From NCBI GenBank assembly GCA_021790955.1, contig JAJYFI010000090.1, positions 1-6,748 on the forward strand: DNA of 6,748 nt, written 5' to 3'. Position numbers and translations under genes: made by a program. Under the pieces are notes generated by a model. It searched no databases. It worked only from the letters and a program-made list of their open reading frames with translations, and was not told where the DNA came from. This DNA comes from a bacterium (GTDB taxonomy: Bacteria; Elusimicrobiota; Elusimicrobia; UBA1565; UBA9628). Of the stretch, positions 1 through 5,860 are shown piece by piece. How positions within the stretch are numbered: position 1 is the first letter of the stretch; every line of letters starts with the position of its first letter.

Positions 1-1023
1 GATGGGACCGTGTTCTATCTCAATGGGGCGGCGCGGCTCCTTCTGGGCCTGGATTCGGCTCAAGGGGGCGCCGCGCGCGAGGGCGCGGCGACGATGAAGA
101 TCAGCGAAGCCCTGAGCGTTCCCGAGATCCGGTCCATGGCCTCCTCGCTGTTAAGCCGCAAGAAAAGGGCGGATTCGGCCGAGTTCGCCGTGCGAGGCAG
201 GGATGGCGAGCCGCAGGGGGTCTTTGTCTGCCGGGCTCTCACGGTCGCGAGCGCCGGACGCGAGGTGGGCATCCTCATCGCGCTGCGGGACGTCACGGCC
301 GAGCGGGAGCTCGACAAGATGAAGGAGGAGTTCATGCACGCGATCGTGCACGACTTGCGCAACCCTCTCTCGGCGGTCGAGGGTTTCATCGGGCTTTTGG
401 CCCGGAGTCCGGCTCTCGGCGCCAAGGAAAAGACGATGATGGGCTACGTCAAGACCGCGACGGATACCTTGCGCCAGCTCGTGACCGATATTCTGGACCT
501 CGCCAAGCTCGAGTCCGGCACGAAGGACCTCAAGCTCGAATCGACGAGCGCTCTTGAGATTCTGGAGTCGCTGAGGGCCCTTTTCAGCCTCCAAAGCCAG
601 GCCGCCACCATGAACCTGGTCTTCAGCCCCGGTCCGCCTCCCCTCGATTTTGTCGGGGACCGGGAGCTGTTGACCCGCGTCATGATGAACCTGATCGGCA
701 ACTCGCTCAAGTTCACCCCCAAAGGAGGCACGATCACGGCGTACATCGGGTCGAAGGGGGGAATGATGGAGTTCTACGTCCAGGATACGGGACGCGGGAT
801 TCCCGCCGACAAGCTCGATTTCGTCTTCGAGAAGTTCAAGCAGCTTGATTCAGGCAAGGCCACGCGCTCGGGCTACGGCCTGGGGCTCTCCATCTGCAAA
901 AAAATCGTGGAGCTGCACGGCGGCAGGATTTGGGCGGAGTCCGAGGAAGGGAAGGGAGCGCGCTTTATCTTCCAGATCCCCCGTCGCGTCGCGGCCGAGG
1001 CCGCCAAAGTCGCGACGGCTTAG
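1..1023 (+). CDS. Sensor histidine kinase, C-terminal part (PAS-HisKA-HATPase_c), 5' end outside window
   Basis: The frame is open from the first base (D-G-T-V-F-Y-L-N-G-A-A), which reads like the start of a PAS fold, so the GTG at 10 is probably internal and the gene begins upstream. The PAS part ends near base 300 with the typical linker LRDVTAERELDKMKEEF. The HisKA phosphoacceptor motif HDLRNPL follows, with its histidine at 349-351. The ATPase domain shows the N box (NLIGNSLKF, around 688-714), the G1 box DTGRGIP (from 784), the F box FEKF and the G2 box GYGLGLS (from 871). All key catalytic residues are present. It should autophosphorylate and pass phosphate to a response regulator. No receiver domain is attached at the C-terminus. 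Two receivers are encoded convergently nearby (2467-3560) and are candidate partners, but pairing is inference. No membrane segment is visible in this part, so its location is unknown. Family assignment is very secure; the signal sensed is not visible. Confidence 0.95.
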   Translation, partial: DGTVFYLNGAARLLLGLDSAQGGAAREGAATMKISEALSVPEIRSMASSLLSRKKRADSAEFAVRGRDGEPQGVFVCRALTVASAGREVGILIALRDVTAERELDKMKEEFMHAIVHDLRNPLSAVEGFIGLLARSPALGAKEKTMMGYVKTATDTLRQLVTDILDLAKLESGTKDLKLESTSALEILESLRALFSLQSQAATMNLVFSPGPPPLDFVGDRELLTRVMMNLIGNSLKFTPKGGTITAYIGSKGGMMEFYVQDTGRGIPADKLDFVFEKFKQLDSGKATRSGYGLGLSICKKIVELHGGRIWAESEEGKGARFIFQIPRRVAAEAAKVATA

Positions 1024-1646
1024 TCCTCGCCGCGGATGATGTCGATCTCGATGCGGCGATTGGCCGCGCGGTTTTCGGGCGTGGTGTTGGGCTTTAAGGG
1101 GCGGTACTCGCCGTAGCCGGTCGCCGACAGCCGATAGGCTGGAACCCCGGCCTGTTCGAAAAACTCGAGCACGCTGAACGCCCGCGCCGCGGAGAGCTCC
1201 CAATTGGACTTGAAGGGGGAGTGCGGCCCCAGGGGTTGGTTGTCCGTGTGGCCCTCGATCGAGACGTGATTGGGGATGTCCCGCAGCGCCGCGGCGAGCT
1301 GACGCAGTTGGTCCTCGGAAACCCCCTTGAGCGTCGCGGATCCTGGATTGAAGAGCACGGGTTCGCTGAAATAAAGCCGGATCCGATTGCGGGTCACCTC
1401 GAGCTTGGCGATTTTCTGGATCCCATAGGAAGAAAAAAGCTCCTCGATGAGCCGGTTTTGCTTTCCAAACTGGCTTTCGATCGACTTGAGGCTCATCTGG
1501 ACCGCCATGCTCTTCGCGGAGATGCCGGCCGCCATGAGCAGGAAAAATACCGTCAGGAAGCTCATCAGGTCCCCGTAGGTGATGGCCCAGAGGGCCCCCT
1601 TGTTGAGCTGGCCCTCGAGCTCGTCGGTCGCGTCCGTGTCGTTCAT
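1020..1646 (-). CDS. motB: MotB-type stator protein (one TM helix plus OmpA-like peptidoglycan-binding domain)
   Basis: A 208-residue protein. A short acidic N-terminus is followed by one membrane helix (about residues 19-40) containing the Y-G-D-L-M-S-F-L-T motif. Asp26 matches the conserved ion-carrying aspartate of MotB. After a linker of about 60 residues comes an OmpA C-terminal fold with VLFNPGSATL (97-106), IEGHTDNQPL (130-139), NWELSAARA (148-156) and NRRIEIDI near the end, the family's peptidoglycan-binding signatures. MotB pairs with MotA to form an ion-conducting stator anchored to the wall. The ATG overlaps the motA stop codon as ATGA, with no clear ribosome binding site, which points to translational coupling. 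It is shorter than E. coli MotB (about 308 residues) but complete at both ends. The OmpA domain argues against ExbD or TolR. Whether it drives a flagellum or another machine, and whether it uses H+ or Na+, cannot be read from this sequence. Confidence 0.92.
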   Translation of the reverse strand: MNDTDATDELEGQLNKGALWAITYGDLMSFLTVFFLLMAAGISAKSMAVQMSLKSIESQFGKQNRLIEELFSSYGIQKIAKLEVTRNRIRLYFSEPVLFNPGSATLKGVSEDQLRQLAAALRDIPNHVSIEGHTDNQPLGPHSPFKSNWELSAARAFSVLEFFEQAGVPAYRLSATGYGEYRPLKPNTTPENRAANRRIEIDIIRGED

Positions 1647-2452
1647 GGGGCGGAAGCGGCCGACGCCTGCCTGCCGCCGGCCTGGGCTTCTTCGGCCTCC
1701 GCGCGGCGGCGGGCCGCGTAGGAGGAAAGGTGCAGCTCGACGACGTAAGGCGACTTGCCCGAGGCGATGTCCAGCACGCCTTCGAGGAGGACCTCGTGGA
1801 TCAAGGTTTCATCCATGACCTTCAGGCGTATGTGGCCCGCGACGGGCACGCAGATGAGGTTGGCCGTCGAGATTCCCAGGAAGGCCGAAGACAGCGCGAG
1901 CGCCATCGCCGGGCCGACGCGCGTTGGATCGGACATCGTTTGAAGCACCTTCACCATGCCGATGAGGGTGCCGAGGAGGCCGAACATCGGCGTCAAAATT
2001 CCGACGGTCCTGAAGGTGTTGGAATCCTCCATGCCCATGGATCGGCGGCGCCGAATTTCGGCCTCCATCATCCGGCGGGTTTCCGCGGTTTCGCCCGAGG
2101 AGACCGCGGCGACGATGGCTCGATGAAGAAAACCTCTCGCGAAATTCAGGCTTTCGCCTTGGATGGCCAAGATGCCGCCGCCGCTCTGGGCCTGCCTGGC
2201 GAGGCGTACGACCTCGGCGATCGCCTGATCGAGGGAGGGGATGCCGTCGGGAAAAAAAAGCCGCACGAAACGCGCCAAGGCGCTCCAGATCATGGAGCCG
2301 GGCGTGGAGATCAGCGTCGCGGCCAAGCTGCCGCCGTAGACAATGATGATGGCGTGTCCGCCCAGGAAGGTGCCGACGGCGCCGATGTGCTGCAACGCCC
2401 AAGCGATGACTGCCCCGCCCAAGAGGGCTCCAATCCAAACGGAGAGGGTCAC
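1643..2452 (-). CDS. motA: MotA-type stator protein (four-helix MotA/TolQ/ExbB family)
   Basis: A 269-residue membrane protein, close to the usual MotA/PomA length. Hydrophobic helices lie near residues 5-20, 30-48, 148-172 and 181-207. A long charged cytoplasmic loop (about 60-147) separates the second and third. The start of TM3 (GILTPMFGLLGTLIGM) and the TM4 stretch with GPAMALALSS match the MotA core, and prolines 155 and 181 sit where the conserved channel prolines of the family fall. The early A-T-L-I-S-T-P motif after TM2 is also MotA-like. The last 24 residues are an Ala/Arg/Glu-rich tail of no clear function. The start is GTG, chosen because a strong AAGGAGG lies 5 nt upstream. The gene starts 14 nt after the response-regulator stop and overlaps motB by 4 nt, so it is the third gene of a four-gene unit. 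With MotB it should form the ion channel and torque generator. A non-flagellar MotA homologue (as in Myxococcus gliding) is the main alternative. Confidence 0.92.
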   Translation of the reverse strand: MTLSVWIGALLGGAVIAWALQHIGAVGTFLGGHAIIIVYGGSLAATLISTPGSMIWSALARFVRLFFPDGIPSLDQAIAEVVRLARQAQSGGGILAIQGESLNFARGFLHRAIVAAVSSGETAETRRMMEAEIRRRRSMGMEDSNTFRTVGILTPMFGLLGTLIGMVKVLQTMSDPTRVGPAMALALSSAFLGISTANLICVPVAGHIRLKVMDETLIHEVLLEGVLDIASGKSPYVVELHLSSYAARRRAEAEEAQAGGRQASAASAP

Positions 2453-2457
2453 GTAAG

Positions 2458-2464
2458 CCTCCTT
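2458..2464 (-). promoter_or_regulatory. Strong ribosome binding site of motA
   Basis: The minus strand reads AAGGAGG, then 5 nt, then the GTG at 2452. This near-perfect Shine-Dalgarno site fixes the motA start at a GTG that would otherwise be uncertain. It lies in the 14-nt gap after the TAA of the upstream regulator gene, so motA can be initiated independently of that gene's translation. Confidence 0.85.
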
Positions 2465-2466
2465 TT

Positions 2467-3150
2467 TTAAAGCCTAAAGAGGTAGCCGATCTTGAAAATG
2501 GTCTGGATGCGCTCGCCGTAATCCCCCAGCTTTTTGCGAAGATTCTGAATTTCCTTGTCCACGTTGCGCTCGTCTTTGGGCCCCGAGTTCTGCTTCCATA
2601 TTTCCTTGAGCAGGAGCGAGCGCGGGAGCGCCCTGTTGGCCTGATTGATGAAGTAATGGAGGAGCTCATACTCGAGAGGGCGCAGCGTGATCGTCTTGCC
2701 TTTCAAGGAAACGCGCCTTTCTTCCGGAAAAACCGAGAGCTCGCCGGCCTTGATGGGCAAAGAGTCGGCGGTCCGGGCGCCGACGCGCCGCAGCAGGCTT
2801 TCCAAGCGCAGGACAAGCAGCCTTTCTTCGACCGGCTTGGCAAGGTAGTCGTCCGCTCCCGCCTCCAGGGCCTTCACGGCGTCCTCCGAGCGGACATCGT
2901 GGGCCGAGACGGCGACGATCAGCAGGTTTGAGGTCTCGGCGTTCGCCCGCAAGGCCCGGATGACTTCCCGGCCGTGCATGCCGGGAATCTGCATGTCAAG
3001 GATGACCGCTTGGGGTTGAAAGCGGCTTAAGCCGTCGAAAAAACGCCCCGCCGTCGGAAAGTGCTGCACGGCGTAGCCCATGTCCTTGAGCAGCCGTTGC
3101 CATAAATCGCCCCATTCGAGATCGTCGTCCACGACGGCGACGCGGATCAC
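2467..3150 (-). CDS. OmpR/PhoB-type response regulator (receiver plus winged-helix DNA-binding domain)
   Basis: A 227-residue protein of standard OmpR-family length. The receiver (about 1-122) has the acidic pocket VVDDD (6-10), the phosphoacceptor Asp52 in ILDMQIPG, Ser82 in the Thr/Ser position and Lys105 in AKP. A short linker leads to a winged helix (about 133-227) with ITLRPLEYELLHYF, the recognition-helix region ERNVDKEIQNLRKKLG and the terminal hairpin IFKIGYLF, all typical of the trans_reg_C fold. It should bind DNA and control transcription when phosphorylated. The GTG at 3150 was chosen because the receiver's first strand begins at once and GAGGGG lies 6 nt upstream. A longer open frame reaching 3309 would add Arg-rich residues lying over the preceding receiver gene, and is rejected. 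The gene follows that receiver by 26 nt and precedes motA by 13-14 nt, so it may be co-transcribed with the stator. Its targets are unknown; the convergent kinase is a plausible but unproven partner. Confidence 0.94.
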   Translation of the reverse strand: MIRVAVVDDDLEWGDLWQRLLKDMGYAVQHFPTAGRFFDGLSRFQPQAVILDMQIPGMHGREVIRALRANAETSNLLIVAVSAHDVRSEDAVKALEAGADDYLAKPVEERLLVLRLESLLRRVGARTADSLPIKAGELSVFPEERRVSLKGKTITLRPLEYELLHYFINQANRALPRSLLLKEIWKQNSGPKDERNVDKEIQNLRKKLGDYGERIQTIFKIGYLFRL

Positions 3151-3156
3151 GAGCGG

Positions 3157-3162
3157 CCCCTC
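3157..3162 (-). promoter_or_regulatory. Ribosome binding site of the OmpR-type regulator
   Basis: The minus strand reads GAGGGG, 6 nt before the GTG at 3150. It supports this GTG over more upstream starts in the same frame. Confidence 0.65.
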
Positions 3163-3176
3163 AAGGATGCCGGCAC

Positions 3177-3560
3177 TTAGTCGCCAAGCCCCAGCGCGTC
3201 GCGAACGCGCGCGAGAAGGTCCTCGGGCTCGAAAGGCTTGAGGATATAATCCGTCGCGCCGGAATTGAGGCCCGTGTTGATGGGAGTGAGTTCGGTGTTG
3301 ACGGTGCACATGATGACCGGGGTGTCTCGGCGGGGGCCGTCGCTGCGGATTTTGCGGCAGATATCGATGCCGTCCATGTCGGGAAGACGTATGTCGAGGA
3401 GCACAAGGTCGGGCTGGAAGGAGGAATAGAGGGAGAGACCCTGGGCGCCGTTGGCCGCCTCGGAAACTTCGAACCCCTTGTCCTCGAGGACGTCGCGGAT
3501 CAACGTCCTGAAATCCGGCTCATCTTCGACGATGAGGATTTTCTTTTTACCGGGGGCCAC
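3177..3560 (-). CDS. CheY-like single-domain response regulator (receiver only)
   Basis: A 127-residue stand-alone receiver. It begins with KKKILIVEDE and carries acidic residues at 12-13, the phosphoacceptor Asp56 in LLDIRLPDMDG, Thr86 in IMCTVN and Lys108 in LKPFEPEDLL. All five signature positions are intact. There is no output domain, so it must act through protein contacts, either as a phosphorelay intermediate or by binding a target directly as CheY does. The start is taken as the GTG at 3560, which begins right at the receiver fold. The frame stays open upstream, but that extension crosses a strong promoter and the PBP stop codon, so it is unlikely to be coding here. There is no convincing Shine-Dalgarno site. 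It is the first gene of the receiver-regulator-motA-motB block. Sharing a unit with a stator recalls CheY control of motors, but no flagellar switch protein is visible, so the target is inference only. Confidence 0.92.
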   Translation of the reverse strand: MAPGKKKILIVEDEPDFRTLIRDVLEDKGFEVSEAANGAQGLSLYSSFQPDLVLLDIRLPDMDGIDICRKIRSDGPRRDTPVIMCTVNTELTPINTGLNSGATDYILKPFEPEDLLARVRDALGLGD

Positions 3561-3567
3561 GCACTCA

Positions 3568-3596
3568 TATATAACAGGATGCCGCAACCAAGTCAA
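3568..3596 (-). promoter_or_regulatory. Extended -10 sigma70-type promoter driving the CheY-like gene block
   Basis: On the minus strand, TTGACT (3591-3596, five of six matches to the -35 consensus) is followed by a 17-bp spacer and TATATA (3568-3573, four of six matches to the -10). TGT lies directly before the -10, giving the extended TGn element. It lies in the only AT-rich patch of the neighbourhood. The -35 contains the TGA stop of the upstream PBP gene. The GTG of the receiver gene starts 7 nt after the -10, so transcription would begin at or next to the start codon. Prediction from motif only. Confidence 0.6.
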
Positions 3597-5860
3597 TGCT
3601 CGGCGGGGGGCGGCGCGCTGCGATGGAAAATCCTCTTGAGCCAACCCATGACGCCGCCCTCGTGGAGATTGCAGTAGGCCGTGGGCTCGCTTCCGGAGAC
3701 GTAGACCTCTTTGACTCGAACCGGGCATCCCGCTCGAGCCCGGAGACCCGAGGCCGGGTCGATCGTCACCTCAACGACGCCGGAAGGCTTCGAGAAGGGC
3801 TTGCCGGGGCATCCCGCGAGCGCTCGGTCCATGAACGCCTCCCAGGACGGCAGGGCGTCCTTGGCGCCGGTGAGCCCCGTGACCCGGCGCTGATCGTCTC
3901 CCGTCCACACGCCGCACAACAGCGTCGGCGTGAAGCCGACGAACCAGGCGTCCCGGCCTTGATTCGTGGTCCCGGTCTTGCCCGCCGAGGGGATCCTAAA
4001 TCCCATCATGGCAAGGGAGCGCGCCGTTCCCTCCTTCACCACGCTTTCCAGGAGGGAGGTCACGACGTAGGCGATTTCCGGCTTGAGGACGGGCTCGCGT
4101 TCGACCGCGTCCGTCTCGATGGAGCCGCCCTCGGGATCGAGGACGGCCAGGACGGCGAGGGGTTTGACCCGGAATCCGCCGTTGGCGAACGGGGCGTAGG
4201 CCGCCGAGAGATCCAGGAGCGTCGTCTCGGAGCTTCCCAGCATGGAGGAGAGATTCCTCTGAATCGGCCGCGTCAATCCCAGGCGCTTGGCCATGGCGAT
4301 GACGGGGGCGATTCCGACCTTGTCCGCCGCATCGAGGGCCGCGGCGTTAAGGGAATGCGCGAGGGCCTCCCGGAGGCTGACCCGTCCCCAATACCGCTCT
4401 TTGTAGTTGCGCGGGTTCCAGTCTCCGAGGGCTTCATGGTAGGTTCGGGGCATGTCTTCGAGCGCCGTCGAAGGGGAAAGGCCCTTCTCGATCGCCGCCG
4501 CGTAGAGGAACGGCTTGAAGGCCGAGCCCGGCTGGCGCAGAGCCTGGGTTGCCCGGTTGAACTGGCTTTTGGCGAAATTGCGGCCGCCGACCAAGGCCTT
4601 GATTCGGCCCGTTTCGGGATCGAGGGCCACAAGAGCCATCTCGATCTTGGAAGGCCGGGCGGCTGCCCGATTGGCGGCCTCCTGGAGAATCGGGTCCATG
4701 GCCGTATAAATTTTCAGCCCTCCCCGAAAGACGGCGGCGTCGCCGTAGCGAGGAACGATCTGGCGAAGACCCTCGGAGACGTAGTAGGCCCCGAAACGTC
4801 CGCGCGAGGGCGCCGGTGGACGGGGATTAAGGACGAGAGGCGAATTCAGGGCCTTTTGAAGCTCCGAAAGGGAGATCGAGCCGTCCAGCCGCATCCGGTT
4901 GAGCACCCAATTGCGCCTTCGGAGGGCTTCGGCGGGGCGCTCGAAAGGGTTGTATCGGTAGGGCGATCGGATCAGTCCCGCGAGAAGGGCGCAGTCGGGA
5001 AGCGTCAGATCGGGCAGCTTCTTGCCGAAATAGAATCGCGCCGCGGCCTTGATCCCGGCGATGCTGACCGAGCCTTCCTGCCCCAAGTAGATGTGATTGA
5101 GGTAGAGGGTCAGTATCCGGTTTTTATCGTACCGATGTTCAAGGTAGAACGCGAGCGCCGCCTCCGAGATCTTGCGGCGAAGCGTCCGTCGCGGGTCCAG
5201 GAAGAAATTCTTGGCGAACTGCTGGGTGATCGTGCTCGCGCCCAAGACGATCCGTCTCCGGCGCAGGTCGACCCACGCCGCCCTGGCGACGGCCTTCCAG
5301 TCGATCGCGCCGTGTTCATAAAACCGCCGATCTTCGGCGGCAAGCACGGCTTGGCGAAGGACGGCCGGAATCTCGTCGAAGGTCGCGGGCTCTCGACGGA
5401 TCCGGCGAGGCCCGGAAAGCTCGGCGATGAGCTCGGGCTCAAGGGCGAAAAACGGGACGACCGCGCCGGAGGAGTCTCGGAGGCTCCACCGGTCTGAAAT
5501 CCAGGTCCGGGAAATCTCATAGAGCCCTGGCCGCATGGAGAGAAAGGGGCCTTGAAAACCTCGGGCGCCGACGAGGAGCCGGCCGCCTCTCAAGACGTAC
5601 CGCCCGGCGCCTGGAGTCTTGTCCGCGGTCTCGGCATAGCCCAGTCGCTTGAGCCTTTTGATCAGCCAGGGCCAGCCGCAGGACTCCTGCCCGTCATGGA
5701 TGACGGGAGGCTCGGCGTAGATCGTCGTCGAAAAGCTTTCCCCCAGCCCCCCGGCAACGAGGCGCGAGAGCCTGACCTCGGCGAAGACCGCGATGCCGAC
5801 CCAAGCGGCGGCCAGGAGGGCCGCAACGAGGAGGAGGCCTCGGGAAAGCCGGGCGGTTAT
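3593..5860 (-). CDS. Class A penicillin-binding protein, PBP1B-like (bifunctional transglycosylase/transpeptidase)
   Basis: Polymerises lipid II into glycan strands and cross-links them in the periplasm. Counting from the proposed start at 5860, the 755-residue protein has a short tail with Arg4 and Arg7, a membrane anchor (about 8-26), a UB2H-like region (about 43-115, STTIYAEPP, then LIKRLKRLGY), a GT51 transglycosylase with EDRRFYEHG (Glu176) and GASTITQQ, and a transpeptidase with Ser446-A-F-Lys449, S503-L-N and K628-T-G. The C-terminal tail has paired cysteines. Every catalytic motif is intact, and length and order fit PBP1B (mrcB) better than PBP1A. The start is uncertain: the first ATG/GTG/TTG in frame is a TTG at 5593, which would remove the anchor and UB2H region. 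Upstream only ATA (5858-5860) precedes the anchor, after an in-frame TAG at 5864-5866. ATA overlaps the peptidase stop as ATAA. Function is secure; the 5' end is inference. Confidence 0.93.
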   Translation of the reverse strand: MTARLSRGLLLVAALLAAAWVGIAVFAEVRLSRLVAGGLGESFSTTIYAEPPVIHDGQESCGWPWLIKRLKRLGYAETADKTPGAGRYVLRGGRLLVGARGFQGPFLSMRPGLYEISRTWISDRWSLRDSSGAVVPFFALEPELIAELSGPRRIRREPATFDEIPAVLRQAVLAAEDRRFYEHGAIDWKAVARAAWVDLRRRRIVLGASTITQQFAKNFFLDPRRTLRRKISEAALAFYLEHRYDKNRILTLYLNHIYLGQEGSVSIAGIKAAARFYFGKKLPDLTLPDCALLAGLIRSPYRYNPFERPAEALRRRNWVLNRMRLDGSISLSELQKALNSPLVLNPRPPAPSRGRFGAYYVSEGLRQIVPRYGDAAVFRGGLKIYTAMDPILQEAANRAAARPSKIEMALVALDPETGRIKALVGGRNFAKSQFNRATQALRQPGSAFKPFLYAAAIEKGLSPSTALEDMPRTYHEALGDWNPRNYKERYWGRVSLREALAHSLNAAALDAADKVGIAPVIAMAKRLGLTRPIQRNLSSMLGSSETTLLDLSAAYAPFANGGFRVKPLAVLAVLDPEGGSIETDAVEREPVLKPEIAYVVTSLLESVVKEGTARSLAMMGFRIPSAGKTGTTNQGRDAWFVGFTPTLLCGVWTGDDQRRVTGLTGAKDALPSWEAFMDRALAGCPGKPFSKPSGVVEVTIDPASGLRARAGCPVRVKEVYVSGSEPTAYCNLHEGGVMGWLKRIFHRSAPPPAEH
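5857..5860 (-). other. ATAA stop/start overlap between the C11 peptidase and PBP genes
   Basis: The minus strand reads ATAA: the peptidase ends with TAA, and the first possible codon of the PBP anchor frame is the ATA that overlaps it. This copies the geometry of the common ATGA coupling seen at motA-motB in this window, but with A in place of G. No Shine-Dalgarno site is seen just upstream. Either translation restarts at a rare AUA codon, or one base here differs from the true or ancestral sequence. Confidence 0.45.

Noticed and set aside
1730..2470. A 246-codon open frame on the + strand opposite motA
   Set aside because: Low-complexity, charged translation with no motifs. The opposite strand encodes a clear four-helix MotA.
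3151..3309. N-terminal extension of the OmpR-type regulator up to 3309
   Set aside because: The added residues are His/Arg-rich and overlie the preceding receiver gene. A ribosome binding site and the start of the receiver fold support the GTG at 3150.
3561..3728. N-terminal extension of the CheY-like protein up to 3728
   Set aside because: It would overlap the PBP C-terminus and span the predicted promoter. The residues are basic with no fold, whereas the receiver begins right after the GTG at 3560.
3596..5497. A 633-codon open frame on the + strand opposite the PBP gene
   Set aside because: It is a shadow of a GC-rich coding strand. Its translation is Arg/Gly/Asp-rich with no recognisable fold, while the minus strand carries intact PBP motifs along the whole length.
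5535..5593. TTG at 5593 (or the later ATG) as the true PBP start
   Set aside because: It would remove the membrane anchor and UB2H-like region that are plainly encoded in frame upstream, leaving a class A PBP with no way to reach the periplasm. Kept as the fallback if AUA initiation is disproved.
5594..5856. Apparent gene-free gap between the PBP and the peptidase if the PBP began at TTG 5593
   Set aside because: The stretch is coding: it reads in the PBP frame as a membrane anchor and UB2H-like region. I see no terminator, promoter or RNA gene in it.
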